A stretch of 64,000 bases of DNA from positions 910,413,009 through 910,477,008 of the forward strand of contig NC_081414.1 in NCBI RefSeq assembly GCF_030272615.1, in the 5' to 3' direction. The notes beneath the pieces were generated by a model. It was given only the letters and a program-made list of their open reading frames with translations. It made no database searches and was not told the DNA's origin. The DNA is from Cryptomeria japonica (Eukaryota > Streptophyta > Pinopsida > Cupressales > Cupressaceae). This document shows, in pieces, positions 10,660 through 22,363 of the stretch; within the stretch, counting starts at the first letter, position 1, and each line of letters starts with the position of its first letter. The position numbers and the translations under genes are program-made.

Positions 10660-11656
10660 TATAACTAGGACTAAAAATGCATGTATGTTGTGGTGCCATA
10701 AATTGGGTTACATTAGTGTAAGAGGTCTTAAGACCATAGGAGATAAAAAGTTGGTTGATGGTATTTTTTATTATTTTGATAGTCAAAATTAGTTTTTTGA
10801 ACATTGTGTGTTTGGTAAAGAAAAGGGTTCGTCATTTCCTAAAGGAGTTAATAAGGCTAAGTGGCCTTTATAGATTATTCATTCACATGCATGTTGTCCA
10901 ATCAATGTTCACTTTTTGAATAGAACTCAATATTATGTTTTCTTTATTGATAAGTCCCAAGATACATTTGGATGTATTTTATGCATTAAAAATCTAATTT
11001 TTTTACTAAGTTTAAGGAATTTAGGTTATACATTGGAAATAAATTGGGTCATAAGATAAAATTATTAAGGTTTAACAATTGGATGAATATTTCTCTAAGG
11101 AATTTGGTGAATTTTGCAAGAATGGATGCAAAACTACACCTTATATACCACAAAAAATAGGGTAGTAGAAAGAATGAACCATACATAAATGGAAAGAGTT
11201 AGGATCATGTTAAGTAGTCTTAAGCTATTTAAATGCACTTTGACAAAGGTTGTTGGTGCTCCTTGTTATTTAATTAATATATCTCCTTGTTTAGCTATTA
11301 TTGATAAATACCTTGTGAAGTGTCTATGGGTAAAAGTACTTTAGTTCCACATTTAAGGGTCTTGGGTTGTGAGCTCATGTTCATGTGGCTCAAGAGAAGT
11401 GATCTAAATTAGATCTAGAAGCTAAAAAATGTATCTTTTTAGGTTATAGAGAGAATGTAAAAGGTTATAAGATTTTAAATCATCTAACCTATAAAATGAT
11501 ATTTTCTAGAAATTTGTTTTTCGAAGAATTTAGAGATTATGTAGGTGAAAAACAACCAAAGGAAGAGACAAAGACAATGCATTTAAAACTAAGATTGAGA
11601 AGAACAAATATGAACACGTGGAAGAACAATTTTATGGACTAGAATATGGAAAATAG
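10660..11656 (+). pseudogene. copia pre-integrase and integrase remnant
   Basis: Translation in shifting frames gives LWCHKLGYISVRGLK (GAG-pre-integrase zinc region), FGKEKGSSFPKG, and later VVERMNHT and RVRIMLSS, matching the E-x-x-N segment after the third catalytic residue of copia integrases. Many stops and frameshifts are present. It ends at the solo LTR starting at 11657. Integrase would have inserted element cDNA into chromosomes. Confidence 0.7.
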
Positions 11657-13293
11657 TGTAGTGTCGTAAATTGTACACCCTTGCTAGGGTGGCACAATTT
11701 CACACTTCGTTTAGCACCCGCCTTAGTATGTTTGCATCTTGCATTGTAATTTCCCTTTAAGCATTTAATTAATTAATTTAATTAAATTTAAAGTCATATT
11801 TCATCACTTCATACATCATAAAATTGGGTCCTTTACCCTAAGTGTGTCCCTTTTTATTTTATTCCTCCAATAAATCATTAAATTATAAACCCTAATTATG
11901 TCCTATTTTGACCTTTAAGGCCTGATTTCACATATCAAAACATCTCTAAATCAGCTGTAACTTTGGGATTCGCTCTAATATCATCATATCTAACGACCCT
12001 GAAAATTTGGTGAAAAGTTGGTCAGACCATGTGCAAAGTGCACATGGTCCTCGACTTTTTTCCCAAAATTTCGGGAGCATAATTCTATGATATTATAATT
12101 CTTAGCCCCAAAATATTGGTGGGAAATTCAATTCCTAGGTCGGCCTAAAGACAAAATTAAGTCAAAATTAAGATCTAGGGTTTCATACATAAGAGCTCTC
12201 TTTCTTCATTTGAAGGCAATTAAGATCTAAGGAAAAAGTTGTTGGAGTGAGCACAAGGAGCCTTCTATGTAGTGAAAGAGAAGCTTATGTGGAGTCTTAA
12301 ACAACATTCATCAAGAATTCATCAAGTATTCATCATCAATTAGGAGCCTTGAAGACATTGAAGAATAGTAGGAGATCTAGTGGCAAATATCTTTCCCTTG
12401 GGGATTGGTATGATTTCATGTTATTTTCATGTCTTTGTATGAGACTCTTTACACTCATTTGCACATTTACATTCATGCTTTAGATCACTTTGCACAATTG
12501 ATTTAGAGCATTTACTTTGTCAATTACAAGCATTTAGGGTTTACTCTTTAGGGTTGCTCTAGATTGTTTGCATTTCATTTTAGGATCTTGCATACACACA
12601 AGGTTCTAGCACACACATTTTTAGTATATTATCGGCTATTTGTGGAGGTGGAAATCACCAAAACCGGGGTTTGACTAAGGCAAAACCCTCTCTTTTTTAG
12701 TTGCAGGTGCAAAAACAGGTACCTCGGAGGACTTTCAGCTCAGGAAAAGACATAGGCACTGCCCAGAAGTCTTAGATTTTTCCAAATCTGTCAGGGACAA
12801 GGGCGTGGCACCCTGGTCCTGCCTAGGATAGGGGCGTGGCACCCTAGTCTCTTCACTTTTTAGTAACTTTTGGCAGTATACAGGCTCAGAATCTCAGAAT
12901 TGTAGTCTGTCAGTTACAACCTCCTATCTGCAAAAACAGGAGAGTGGCGTGACACCCTGGTCCTGGTCAGTTTGGCTCAGATTTCATCATTAGGTGCATA
13001 TTTAGTTTCCTCCCCCTTCTCTTCTTTTAGTATCTTAGTTTCAGATCTGCAAGTTTGTTCAATTTCAGTTCATATATTCATTGTTCATCTCCTACTCTAG
13101 TTGATCAATCCTTCACATCTTATCTTCATATTTAGCAAGAGGAATAGAAACCCTAAGAGATAATCCTTGGCTCTCTCTTTCTCACAAGAAGTAGCCAAAG
13201 TGATTTATCTCCCTAGGCTCTTTCGTATTCCCAATGTGTTGGCTAAAGTGGGATTAGGTCCTAGTCACCCAGTCTCGCTTTTTCCCCTCCACA
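11657..13293 (+). repeat. Solo LTR, same family as the LTR at 334-2003
   Basis: The LTR starts TGTAGTGTCGTAAATTG and ends CCTCCACA. It carries the conserved dyad module (11937-12081), the GGGGTTTGACTAAGGC hairpin (12666-12689) and GC-rich units (12792-12851, plus one near 12940). It interrupts the decayed copia gene, and no internal element sequence is attached. Flanking 5-mers AATAG and ATAAG match only partly, so a target duplication is not proven. Solo LTRs normally arise by recombination between the two LTRs of a full element. Confidence 0.75.
11937..12081 (+). promoter_or_regulatory. Conserved dyad module with an 11-bp perfect hairpin
   Basis: The inverted repeat GACCATGTGCA / TGCACATGGTC (12025-12035 and 12039-12049, loop AAG) is flanked by GAAAATTTGGTGAAAAGTTG and CGACTTTTTTCCCAAAATTTCGGGAGC, the same flanks as in the other copies. 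This is the cleanest hairpin of the set. Confidence 0.75.
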
Positions 13294-13566
13294 ATAAGAA
13301 GTGGCTACAAATATTTTAGATGATGTGCAAGAAGAACACAAAGAAAAAGAATATGCAGATCTCATTACTCCTATCTTGTGGAGGTCCACAAGGCAATGGA
13401 ATCTAGTTGACAGGTATAGTCCACTAGATTTGCATTGTAAATTTCTTTATTAAGTATTCACCTTGAACCAATATCTTTTTGGGAGGCTCTCTCTTTCAAG
13501 GAAAGTGAGTCATTGGTGCAAGATATGCATGAGGAGATTATTGCTTCAGATAGTTATGATACCTAG
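13294..13566 (+). pseudogene. copia integrase-RT linker remnant between two solo LTRs
   Basis: This short island lies between the two solo LTRs. One stretch near 13380-13430 (LWRSTRQWNLVDRYSP) resembles the linker before the RT in copia polyproteins (R-R-S-x-R...P-x-R-Y). It ends at CCTAG (13562-13566), the target duplication of the next solo LTR. Assigned mainly by position. Confidence 0.5.
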
Positions 13567-13977
13567 TGATGTCATGGAAATGGGGACAAGGCAACAACAA
13601 AGTTCAATGTTAATAAGTTAGTTTCAACCATAAAAACAAAACAAAGAACTAAAAACCATTCCAAACATATCAAAAGAGATTTCAAAAAGCATGAAAGAAG
13701 TTTAACAAAATAAAAGAAAGGAGAAGAGCCTCCCTAAGATGCTTCCATGATGCCTTTTGATGCTTCTCCCTTGTTTCTCCCCTCTCCAAGTCCCAAATGA
13801 GTGTAGCTCTCAGCTTTTAGCACTAGCTATGGATGCCATATGGAGATTCAAGATGGTTGAATATGATAAGCAAATGCTATGCAAGTGTAGATAGTGATGC
13901 TATGAAAAAGCTCTATGCTAATACCAGTATAACAACAATACTCTAATGCTTCCTCCTTTGCTTGAGGAGAAGGGTTC

Positions 13978-13985
13978 TATTTATA
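13978..13985 (-). promoter_or_regulatory. TATA box of the minus-strand solo LTR
   Basis: The plus strand reads TATTTATA, so the minus strand reads TATAAATA in a TTCTATAAATAGAACCC context. It lies about 1.35 kb into the LTR, downstream of the repeat-rich U3. Confidence 0.5.
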
Positions 13986-14624
13986 GAAGAAATGGGGAAA
14001 TGAAGGGTTAAGATTGAGCAATTTTAACGAGGGTTAGGATTGAAAGATATTCAATCCATGTGAGACTTTCAACCCAATCCCATGTTGACAAGTGTCACCA
14101 TGAGGAGGCTTGAGAGGAGAGATAAGGAGCATTAAATGCTTGAGGGGACATGATGGTCACCCTAGTCAAAGAAATAAATGCTTTGAAGAGACACATGGGT
14201 TACATGAGGGTTAAGTTAGGGGTCAAAGTCCTTAACCATGGGTGCAAGTGGAATTAACCATTAATGGTCATGTAAGAGCCATAAGTGGTTTAGAAGACTT
14301 TAGAGGTTAATTTGTTGAACACACAAAGCATTAATTACTTTTCAAAGACTTTGGAGTCTTTGAGAAGTGACTCCAATTTGCTTAGGAATGTGACAATATT
14401 TAGGGGATGGATTAGGTTAATTAGGAAGGGTTTAGAAGAATCTAGAAGGGGTTTAGGCATGCAAGTGGATTTTGTAGGAAAATGCAAGTGGGAGGAATTT
14501 TGGTATTTTCAATTAAAATAAAATCATTTATTTCAATTAAATGGTGTAAGTTGTATTTGGATAAATATTTAAATAAATATTAATTTATTTACATGAGAAA
14601 AAGAAGATAAAACATTAAATGCTT

Positions 14625-14840
14625 GAAGACTTTGAGGGAAACCATTAAAGGCTTAAGAAGACTCTAGAAGGAAGCCATTAAGTTTGAAGACTTTAAGGGA
14701 AACCATTAAAGGCTTAAGAAGACTCTAGAAGGAAGCCATTAAGTTTGAAGACTTTAAGGGAAACCATTAAAGGTTTGAGAAGACTCTAGAAGGAAGCCAT
14801 TAAGTTTGAAGACTTTAAGGAAAACCATTGAAGGTTTCAA
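14625..14840. repeat. 61-bp tandem repeat, about 3.5 copies, in U3 of the solo LTR
   Basis: Copies start at 14625, 14686, 14747 and 14808 (partial), each beginning GAAGACTTT(G/A)AGGG and including AAGAAGACTCTAGAAGGAAG. Differences between copies are few, which suggests recent or homogenised duplication. Confidence 0.9.
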
Positions 14841-15055
14841 GTGGGTGAGGATAAATAGGATTTTAAATAAATAATTTTTTTATTTAAAATAGTTGTGCAA
14901 CTTGCATTTGTAGGAAAAGGCAAGTGGGTGGAGGATAAAGGTGATTTAAATAAATGATTTATTTAAAATAGTTGTGCAACTTGCATTTGTAGGAAAATAC
15001 AAGTGGGTGGAGGATAAAGGTGATTTAAATAAATGTTAATTTATTTAAATATGTG
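14841..15055. repeat. Tandem repeat of about 80 bp, about 2.6 copies, in U3
   Basis: Units begin GTGGGTG(G)AGGATAAA near 14842, 14924 and 15003 and include TAGTTGTGCAACTTGCATTTG. Each carries an AT palindrome (TTTAAATAAAT...ATTTATTTAAA). Together with the 61-bp array it lies upstream of the TATA box, where LTR enhancers are normally found. Confidence 0.85.
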
Positions 15056-15329
15056 AGGTGGGATTTTGGGGGATTTAAATAAATATTAATTTATTTAAAT
15101 GTGAGAGAATATTTAATTAAATAAATATGATTTATTTATTTAATTAATGGTCTGAATTTGTTAAGTGAATTAAATCAAATAAATTGAATAATTTATTTAA
15201 TTAATAGGAGAAGAGGGTTAAGATGAATTAATTAAATATATTAATTTAATTAATTATTAATTGATGGTTAAATAATCAAATAAATATTAAATATTCATTT
15301 AATTAAGTGGACATATTTATGTGACTACA

Positions 15330-16137
15330 CCTAGGATCTTATAAGTTGGCCTAAAATAAGGAAGCCCATTGGATCCAAGTGGGTATTTAAGTAGAATCTT
15401 ATTGCAAAAAATTAGCTAGAGTGATGCAAGGCCACAATGATGGTCATGGGATACTCCCAGACAAAGAGAGTTGATTTTAGTAAAGTATTCTCTCTTGTTG
15501 CTAAGTTAAACACCAATACATTCTTATTAATTAATAATTACTATTGATTATAATTTTGAAAGAAAACTAATAGATATTAAAAATAATTTATTGAATTGGG
15601 ATCCCGAAGAAGAGATTTATATACAATATCTTGGTAGTTTTGTTGTGAAAGGAAAATAAAACATGCTTTGGAAGTTACAAAAAGTCATTGTATGATCTAA
15701 AATAGTCACCCAGAATAAATGGTACATGAAGTTTCATGCATTTTCATTAGTGTTGGGTTGTATTAGAAGCAAAAACAATTACTATATTTTTATTATGTTT
15801 ATTGATGATTAGATATTGACTCTTGTCTTGTATGTTGATGACATGTTATTTATTGGTAATGGCAAAGTGATGATGAGGGAGCTCAAAACTTAACTTTTTG
15901 GCACATATGATATAAAGGAATTAGGCGTTTATAGATATATTATTGGGATGGATATCAATAGGGATTAGGGTCACATAAATCTTTGGTTAAGTTAGATTAC
16001 GTTGGTACAATTTTGGAGAGGTTTAAAATGCAAGACTATAAATTAGTATGTATTTGATTTTTGGTTGGTTCTAAGTTGATTTTAAACATTCTTCCTAATT
16101 ATAATAATGATGTTGAGGATATTTCTAATGTTCCTTA
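15330..16137 (+). pseudogene. copia reverse transcriptase remnant
   Basis: After the CCTAG duplication, translation in shifting frames gives WPKIRKPIGSKWVF (the I-G-x-K-W-V-F motif of copia RT), GYSQTKRVDFSKVFS, and near 15810-15850 a decayed LLYVDD-type region (reads as CLVC..HVIYW with adjacent stops). It ends at CCTTA (16133-16137), the target duplication of the next insertion, where the reading SNVPY resumes as PYASVIG at 23844. Heavily mutated and non-functional. Confidence 0.7.
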
Positions 16138-17657
16138 TGATAGTTCTGATACTTAATATAAGTATAGATCCAATAGCCAACAAGATGAGAGGGGGGGGGT
16201 GAATCATACAAACTTAATCATCCATTAAAACATCAGATTCAACCTCGGTAACATATATATCAGTCATATAACCAAAAACTATCAAACATGCAAACTCAAA
16301 AGCATATGAACAATATAAACCTCATAACACCAGATTTAACGTGGAAACCCAAATAGGGAAAAACCACTATGGGATTTCGGACCCACTAAGAAATATACTC
16401 TTCTAGAGTATGCTCGGTTAAAAGCAAATCCTGTTAAAGATTACAAACACATTGCTAGATGTGACCCGGTTAAGGGATTTCCCTCAGATCTGTAAGGATC
16501 TTCACTTTGTTAGAAGTGACCTTGTCAAAGGATTTCAAACACTCAATCAATATGTCACCTTGCTAGAGGATTTACATATAAGACTGTTAAGTCTACTCGG
16601 TTAAGAGATTTCCTGTCATTTTCACAAAATAACTGTAATAAAGATATGTCTGCAACTTCACATCTAAAAATGCTAAAGCAGATTCCTATTTGTTCAATAC
16701 AATTTAGACATATAACTAATCTTGTCTATCTGCTGGGCATCTACACTCTGTTATTCTAACAGGTCTTCAAGCTTCTGTGCTTGGTAATCACTATGTAGCA
16801 TCCCCTGTGCATACACTTGCCCGCATACATTGTTTATCAATAGTTTCCTATTTATAAACAATCTTCTAACCACTCAATCTCATTGATCACATTTCCCATG
16901 ATCAATCATAGCCATCAGATCTTCAATCTTGTCCAGGTTCAATGTATCTTTTGATCTGAAAATGTTTTACCCCACCTTGGAACTTGCATTGTCACCTTGG
17001 AACTTGTGTTAGGGTATTGTAGTTCAATCTGAGTTGTAGATCTTCATGCCGACTTTCCATTGCCATAGATTCGTTAACAAACTTCTTCCACGACTTACCA
17101 ATCATTGATCCGCTCCAGCTCATCAGCTTCTTTCATTAAATATCACATGTAAATATTTAATGCATTTTGTTATAGCTCAGTTGTAACTCGGTAAATACTA
17201 AACTTCACTCGGTAGACATTCTGCCTTCATTAACCGATAGCGATAACCTTAGGGTTTATCGATTAGGTTCCTTAGGGTTTACCGACTAGGTTCTTTGCCT
17301 GATAACATAGTATAGTATTAACCTTTACATTTTACAACATATGTATGATGTTAAAACAATCTAAAACATCATGATCTCATCATTGTCTGACTCAGCAGTA
17401 GTTGCCCATTGAATAACTTATCCCCTTATTCATCATATTCTTTCCTGTGTCTTTTACCGACTTCTTTATAATCTTCATATCACACTTCTCAAGATATGGC
17501 AACAACATACTGAACTAGAAAATCAATTTCTTGACATCAATTAAGATAGTAAAACATCTTTAATCAGTTATGTCCATAATCATCAACAACCTTCTCAATA
17601 TCCTTATTGAAATGTCAACAATCTTTCATTGTCTGTTATAATGTAATATTGCCAACA
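16138..17657 (-). repeat. 3' LTR of the minus-strand copia element
   Basis: Plus-strand text runs from TGATAGTTCTGATAC to TATTGCCAACA; in element orientation it starts TGTTGGCAATATT. It carries a TATAAATA box (minus, 16849-16856), a G-run near 16190, and three RCCGAC cores (17048, 17281, 17456) that are conserved in the other LTR. Confidence 0.9.
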
Positions 17658-17673
17658 ATCTCCCCCTTTGGCA
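17658..17673 (-). promoter_or_regulatory. Polypurine tract of the copia element
   Basis: The minus strand reads GCCAAAGGGGGAGAT immediately before the 3' LTR, the standard position for plus-strand DNA priming. Confidence 0.8.
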
Positions 17674-18114
17674 TTGATGGCAAAACCAATTGATTTGACC
17701 TTTAAATAAATTCGGACCACTGTGATTCTGAAATGCTTGGAATGCTCTCCCCCATACATTAGACTTCTCTTCTGTTTTTAGTCTTTATTTCAATCTGTAG
17801 TCTCTCTCATTCTTCTCCCATATATTAGTCTTCTTCCCCTTTGGTAGGTCTTCTCCCCCTTTTACAACAATGCCAAAAAGAAAAGAACTAAAACATAATT
17901 TCTTTCTTTAAGAAGTTATTTCCTGCTATTGTGTATCAACTGAGTCTCGGTCAGAGCATTTGTCTTCAATTCCTGTTCCCTATATCATTCTCTGTAATAT
18001 TCCAATATTAATTCCAGTACACTTTTAGAAAACCTTCTAAAGTGTATAACTCCAGCATCAACTCCCAAAAGATATTCAATAGAGTCATTGAATTGATGCT
18101 TTCACCGAACTCGG

Positions 18115-19230
18115 TCAGTGAATGGAGGATAGGGGTAGGACCCCTAACTTACTTCTGAGATATTCAAAAGTGTCCTTTGGTAGTGGCTTGGTGAAGATAT
18201 CTGCTATTTGCTCCTTTGTGCTAGCATATTCCAACACCACTTTCTTCTCTTGAGCTTCTTCTCTAAGATAATGATATTTGATAGAGATGTGCTTTGTCTT
18301 AGAGTGCATAACAGGATTCTTTGAAATATTAATGGCACTAGTATTGTCACAGAATATAGTTACTGGCTCGGTAACTTTCTCATTTATACCTTCCAACAGT
18401 TGTTTGATCCATGCAATGTTGGTGCAATTCAGTGCTGTAGCAACGTATTCGACTTCTGCTATTGACTGAGAAACACATCCTTGTTTCTTGCTAAGCCAAC
18501 TCACTAGTCTTTCTCCTAAGAAGAAAGCTCCTCCACTTGTGCTTTTCCTGTCATCAATGTTGCCTGCCCAATCAGCATCAGTATAAACTTTTAAATCAAA
18601 ATCATTTCCTTTCTGATATACTAAGCCATAATCTTCAGTGCCTTTTAAGTATCTGAAAATTCTTTTGATTGCTGTCATGTGTGTTTCCTTAGGATCTGCA
18701 GAAAATCATGCAACAATACCTACTGCATGTGCTATGTCTGGTCTACTGTGAACAACATATTGCAACTTTCCAGTCATAGATCGGTAAAGTGTTTCATCAA
18801 CAGATGCAGATTCATCATTCTTTGATAGTTTATAGTTGGTAGTCATAGGAGTACTTACTGGTTTTGAATCCTCCATTCCAAATTTCTTCAAGATTTCCTT
18901 GATGTACTTGGATTGAGTAATGAAAATCTCATTTTTCATTTACAGTATCTGTAAACCTATAAAATACTTTATCTCACCGATTAATGACATCTCAAATTCT
19001 TTGCTCATTTCATTTCGAAAGTTCTTGCATAAAGAGTCATTTCCACGAAATATAATATCATCAACAAATATGGCTGAGATCAGTATTCCATTTTCATCAT
19101 TCTTCATGTACATATTGTTTTTCTCACTTGTCTTTATAAAACCAATCTTAATCAAATAAGAGTGCAATCTTTCATACCATTCTCTAGGTGCTTGTTTCAG
19201 ACCATATAAAACTTTGTTCAATTTACATAC
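18115..19230 (-). pseudogene. copia RT C-terminal half and RNase H
   Basis: The frame continues from the upstream segment. It carries VLYGLKQAPREWYERL, then AIFVDDIIF, the RT catalytic F/Y-V-D-D box (near 19065), then the connection and an RNase H with YTDADWAGNIDDRKSTSGG, CDNTSAINISKNP and IADIFTKPLP, ending at a stop at 18115. Stops at 19231 (TAG), 18940 and 18706 interrupt it. All the listed residues are in one frame, so decay is by point mutation. RT and RNase H copy element RNA to DNA in the particle. Confidence 0.88.
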
Positions 19231-20673
19231 CTAATCTTTATTATTGTCTTCAACAAATCCTTCAGGTTGTTCAATGAAAACTTCTTCTTCTAATATTCCA
19301 TTCAGAAATGCAGATTTGACATCCATTTGATATACCTTGAAGTTCTTGAAAGCAACATATGCCAACAATGTTATTATTCCTTCAAGTCTAGCAACAGGTG
19401 CAAAAGTCTCACCATAATCAATTCCTTTTTCTTGGGCATAACCTTTGCAAACTAGTCTTGCTTTGTTCCGAATGACCTCACCTTTTTTATTTAGCTTGTT
19501 TCTGAAGATCCACTTTGTACCGATTACATTTTTGTCCTTCGGTCTTGGGACCTGTGTCCATGTGTCATTCTTCTTGATTTGATCAATCTCTTTAGTCATA
19601 GCATTTATCCAATCTTCACTGTTAAATTCCTCTTTCACTATTCTCGGTTCAAATTCAGATATCAAACATGTATTCTGTCTCCATTTGTTCCTTGTCATCA
19701 CTAGATCATCCTTATCTCTGATAATCTGACTTGGTGCATGACGTCTTTTGACATACTTGGCTAATACAGGCTCGGTAGGCTCTGTATGATCTTCTTCATC
19801 ACTCGATAACTGGATATTTTCTTCATTTTCTTCAACAGTTTTCTCAGGAGGACTTCTCGGTTGCACATAGACAAATCCATCATAGTCTTTTGGTTCTTTG
19901 GAATTTCCTTCATCATTTCTTTCTGCAAATTCATCAATTTTCACATTTGCACTTTCTACTATTTTGTTAGATGATTTGATCAGACATTTAAATACTTTGC
20001 TTCTAGAAGAATAACCTAGAAATGTTCCTTCTTCACTTTTCTGATCAAACTTGCCATTTCTATCATCTTTATGAACATAGCATTTACTTCCAAAGATTTT
20101 AAAATAACTTACATTAGGTTTCTTGCCATACCAGATTTCATAAGGTGTCTTCAAAGTACCTTTCTTCAATTGAACTCGGTTCAAGGTGTAAACAATTGTG
20201 CTTATTGCTTCTCTCCAAAATGTTTGTGGAACCTTCTTCTCAATTATCAGTGTTCTAGCACAATCCACAATAGATCTGTTTCTTCTTTCAGCTATTCCAT
20301 TCTGCTGTGGAGTTCTCGGTACAGAGACTTGTCTTTTTATACCATGATCATTGCAAAATAGGTTGAACTCATCAGATGTGAACTCTCCTCCTCTATCTGA
20401 TCTAAGACATTTCAGTTGTCTTCCTGTTTCATTTTCAACTCTAGCCTTGTACCATTTAAACATTTGAAAGGCTTCTGATTTTTCTTTTAAAAACATTGCT
20501 GACATCATCCTTGAATAATCATCCACAAATAATATGAAATACTTATCACCATAATAACTTTGAACTTTCATAGGACCACAAAGATCAGTGTGCACAAGAT
20601 CTAAAATTCCCTTAGAAGTGTAGGACTTACTTGTAAAGCTAGATCTTGTCATCTTACCCATCTGGCATCCTCA
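19231..20673 (-). pseudogene. copia integrase core and RT N-terminal half
   Basis: The frame starts after the in-frame TGA at 20674-20676. Integrase core residues are visible: VHTDLCGPM (first D), [13 protein letters not shown] (second D) and [10 protein letters not shown] (E), each with normal copia context. The linker includes [20 protein letters not shown], an acidic stretch. The RT begins [17 protein letters not shown] and includes [19 protein letters not shown], with the first catalytic Asp. A TAG at 19231 ends the segment after [10 protein letters not shown]. Integrase joins cDNA ends to the host chromosome. Confidence 0.9.
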
Positions 20674-22299
20674 TCACATAGCATTCTCAGGTTTTTCAAG
20701 ACCCGATAGACCTCTTACTCGATGCTTCTTACTTATTTTGATCAGATTATCAAAATTAACATGACAAAACCTTTTATGCCATAACCAGGTATCATCAATC
20801 TTTTCATACAAACACTTATTGCAAGTTGAATCAAGGTGAAATGTATTACCTTTTGTTTGTGTCCTGGTAGCAGCTAACTTTCCATTCTTGTCATGAACTT
20901 TGACAATTCCTTTCTGAAATTCTATTCGGTAACCTGTGTTATTTAGCTGTGCTACACTCAACAAATTGTATTTCAAACCTTCAACCCAATAAACATCATT
21001 GCATCTTGCATTATCAAGAAGTGTTATAGATCCTTTACCTCTTACCGGACATGGTGCATCATTACCAAATCTAACATAGCCTCCATCATAATCTTCTAAG
21101 ATAACAAACTTGTGTTTATCTCTTGTCATATGATGTGAGCATCCACTATCTATAATCCAAGAATCATTAGTGTTTATGTGAGATATTAGGGCTTTTTCTT
21201 CATACCTTTCTTCATTTGATCCATCCTTGATAGCCACATAAACAACTTCCTCTGTATCAGTCTCATCTGATTTATCATTGTTAGATTCCTCATCAGCTAT
21301 TAAGCATGTCTTTCTATCTCTTCTTCTGAAGTCTCGGTGTCCTCTGTAATGGTTATCTTTCTGTCTGTCATCTCGGTAATCTCTCTTTTCAGTAAAATCT
21401 TTGTCAGGACAGTTAGAAGCCATATGTCCAATCTTATCACAATTGAAACATTTCAAAGGTAGTTTTCCTTTATACTTACCTTTGCCTCTCGGTAACCTTT
21501 TGGCCAATAGTGCTTCAAACTCTTCTTGCTTTCTGATTTCTTCATACAGTTTGTGTACTTCTTCCATGTTCTTCTGAAATCTTTCACTTGCTCCACTGTG
21601 ATCTCTTTCAGAGTACTTATACTTTCTTTCATTGTAATCATTAGATTCATTCAGATGAAAAGAACTAAATGCAGATTCAACTTTATTTACCGATGACCCA
21701 TTGTTATCAAAATTACTTAACTCAAATGCATGTAGTTTACCAATAGTAGCATCCAAAGAAACTGACATATTGGGTAGAAACCTTAGTTTATTGATTGCAG
21801 AGACTCGGATTGCATAGGCAGGTAGAAGGGTTCTTAACAACTTACTTGTTACATCCTTTTCTTCAATAGTTCCTCTTGCTCCTTTGATTTGATTTACAAT
21901 CTCCTTTAGTCTTGTACTGTACTGGGTTATGTTCTCACCTTCATTCATCCTCATAGTTTCAAGTTGTCCTCTTAAACTATCTACTTTTGCTCTTTGAACA
22001 TGTTCATCTCCTCCATATACAGATATGAGCTTAGTCCACATTGCCTTTGCATCAGTACATCCTTCTAGATCATTAAACTCTGAATCAGTCAATGTAGATG
22101 TTATTTCAATCATTGCTTGAATATGTTCTTGCTTTTCCTTTATCTCTTCCATTGTCAATGGATAGGTGCTCGGTGCAACAAAATCATTCTCCAGATAGTA
22201 TATAGCATATTCTCCAACTCCTGATAGATGTAGCTTCATCCTTTTCTGCCATGTAGAGAAACTTGACTTGTTCAGCTTCACTACATCCCTCTTATACAT
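20674..22299 (-). pseudogene. copia Gag, zinc knuckle, protease and pre-integrase domain
   Basis: The start is the ATG at 22299 close to the primer-binding site. Residues 1-250 form the copia-type Gag (W-x-K-L near WTKLISVYGG). A canonical CCHC knuckle CFNCDKIGHMASNC lies near residues 285-300 (about 21405-21455), preceded by a basic KRLPRGKGKYKGK tract. The protease active site is WIIDSGCSHHMT (near 21145), with catalytic D-S-G intact. LWHKRFCHVNFDNL begins the HHCC domain. It ends at an in-frame TGA at 20674-20676 and continues as the integrase segment in the same frame. Confidence 0.9.
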
Positions 22300-22349
22300 C
22301 TTTGGATCTTTAACTCAAGTGCCTTTAAACTTTCCTTTCGGAGTCCAAA

Positions 22350-22362
22350 GCTCTGATACCAA
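22350..22362 (-). promoter_or_regulatory. Primer-binding site (initiator Met-tRNA)
   Basis: The minus strand reads TTGGTATCAGAGC one base after the LTR end, the classic plant LTR-element site complementary to the 3' end of initiator Met-tRNA. It fixes element orientation and the inner edge of the 5' LTR. Confidence 0.92.
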
Positions 22363-22363
22363 T

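Larger units (their letters stand above)
13567..15329 (-). repeat. Solo LTR, minus strand, with perfect 5-bp target duplication
   Basis: In the minus direction the LTR starts TGTAGTCACATAAATATG at 15329 and ends in ...CATCA at 13567. It is flanked on both sides by CCTAG (13562-13566 and 15330-15334). A TATAAATA box (minus strand, 13978-13985) separates an AT-rich, repeat-laden U3 on the right from R/U5 on the left. No internal sequence is present, so it is a solo LTR. It sits in the RT region of the decayed copia element. Confidence 0.85.

Noticed and set aside
11652-11656. AATAG as the target duplication of the solo LTR 11657-13293
   Set aside because: The 3' flank is ATAAG; only three of five bases agree, so it was not called.
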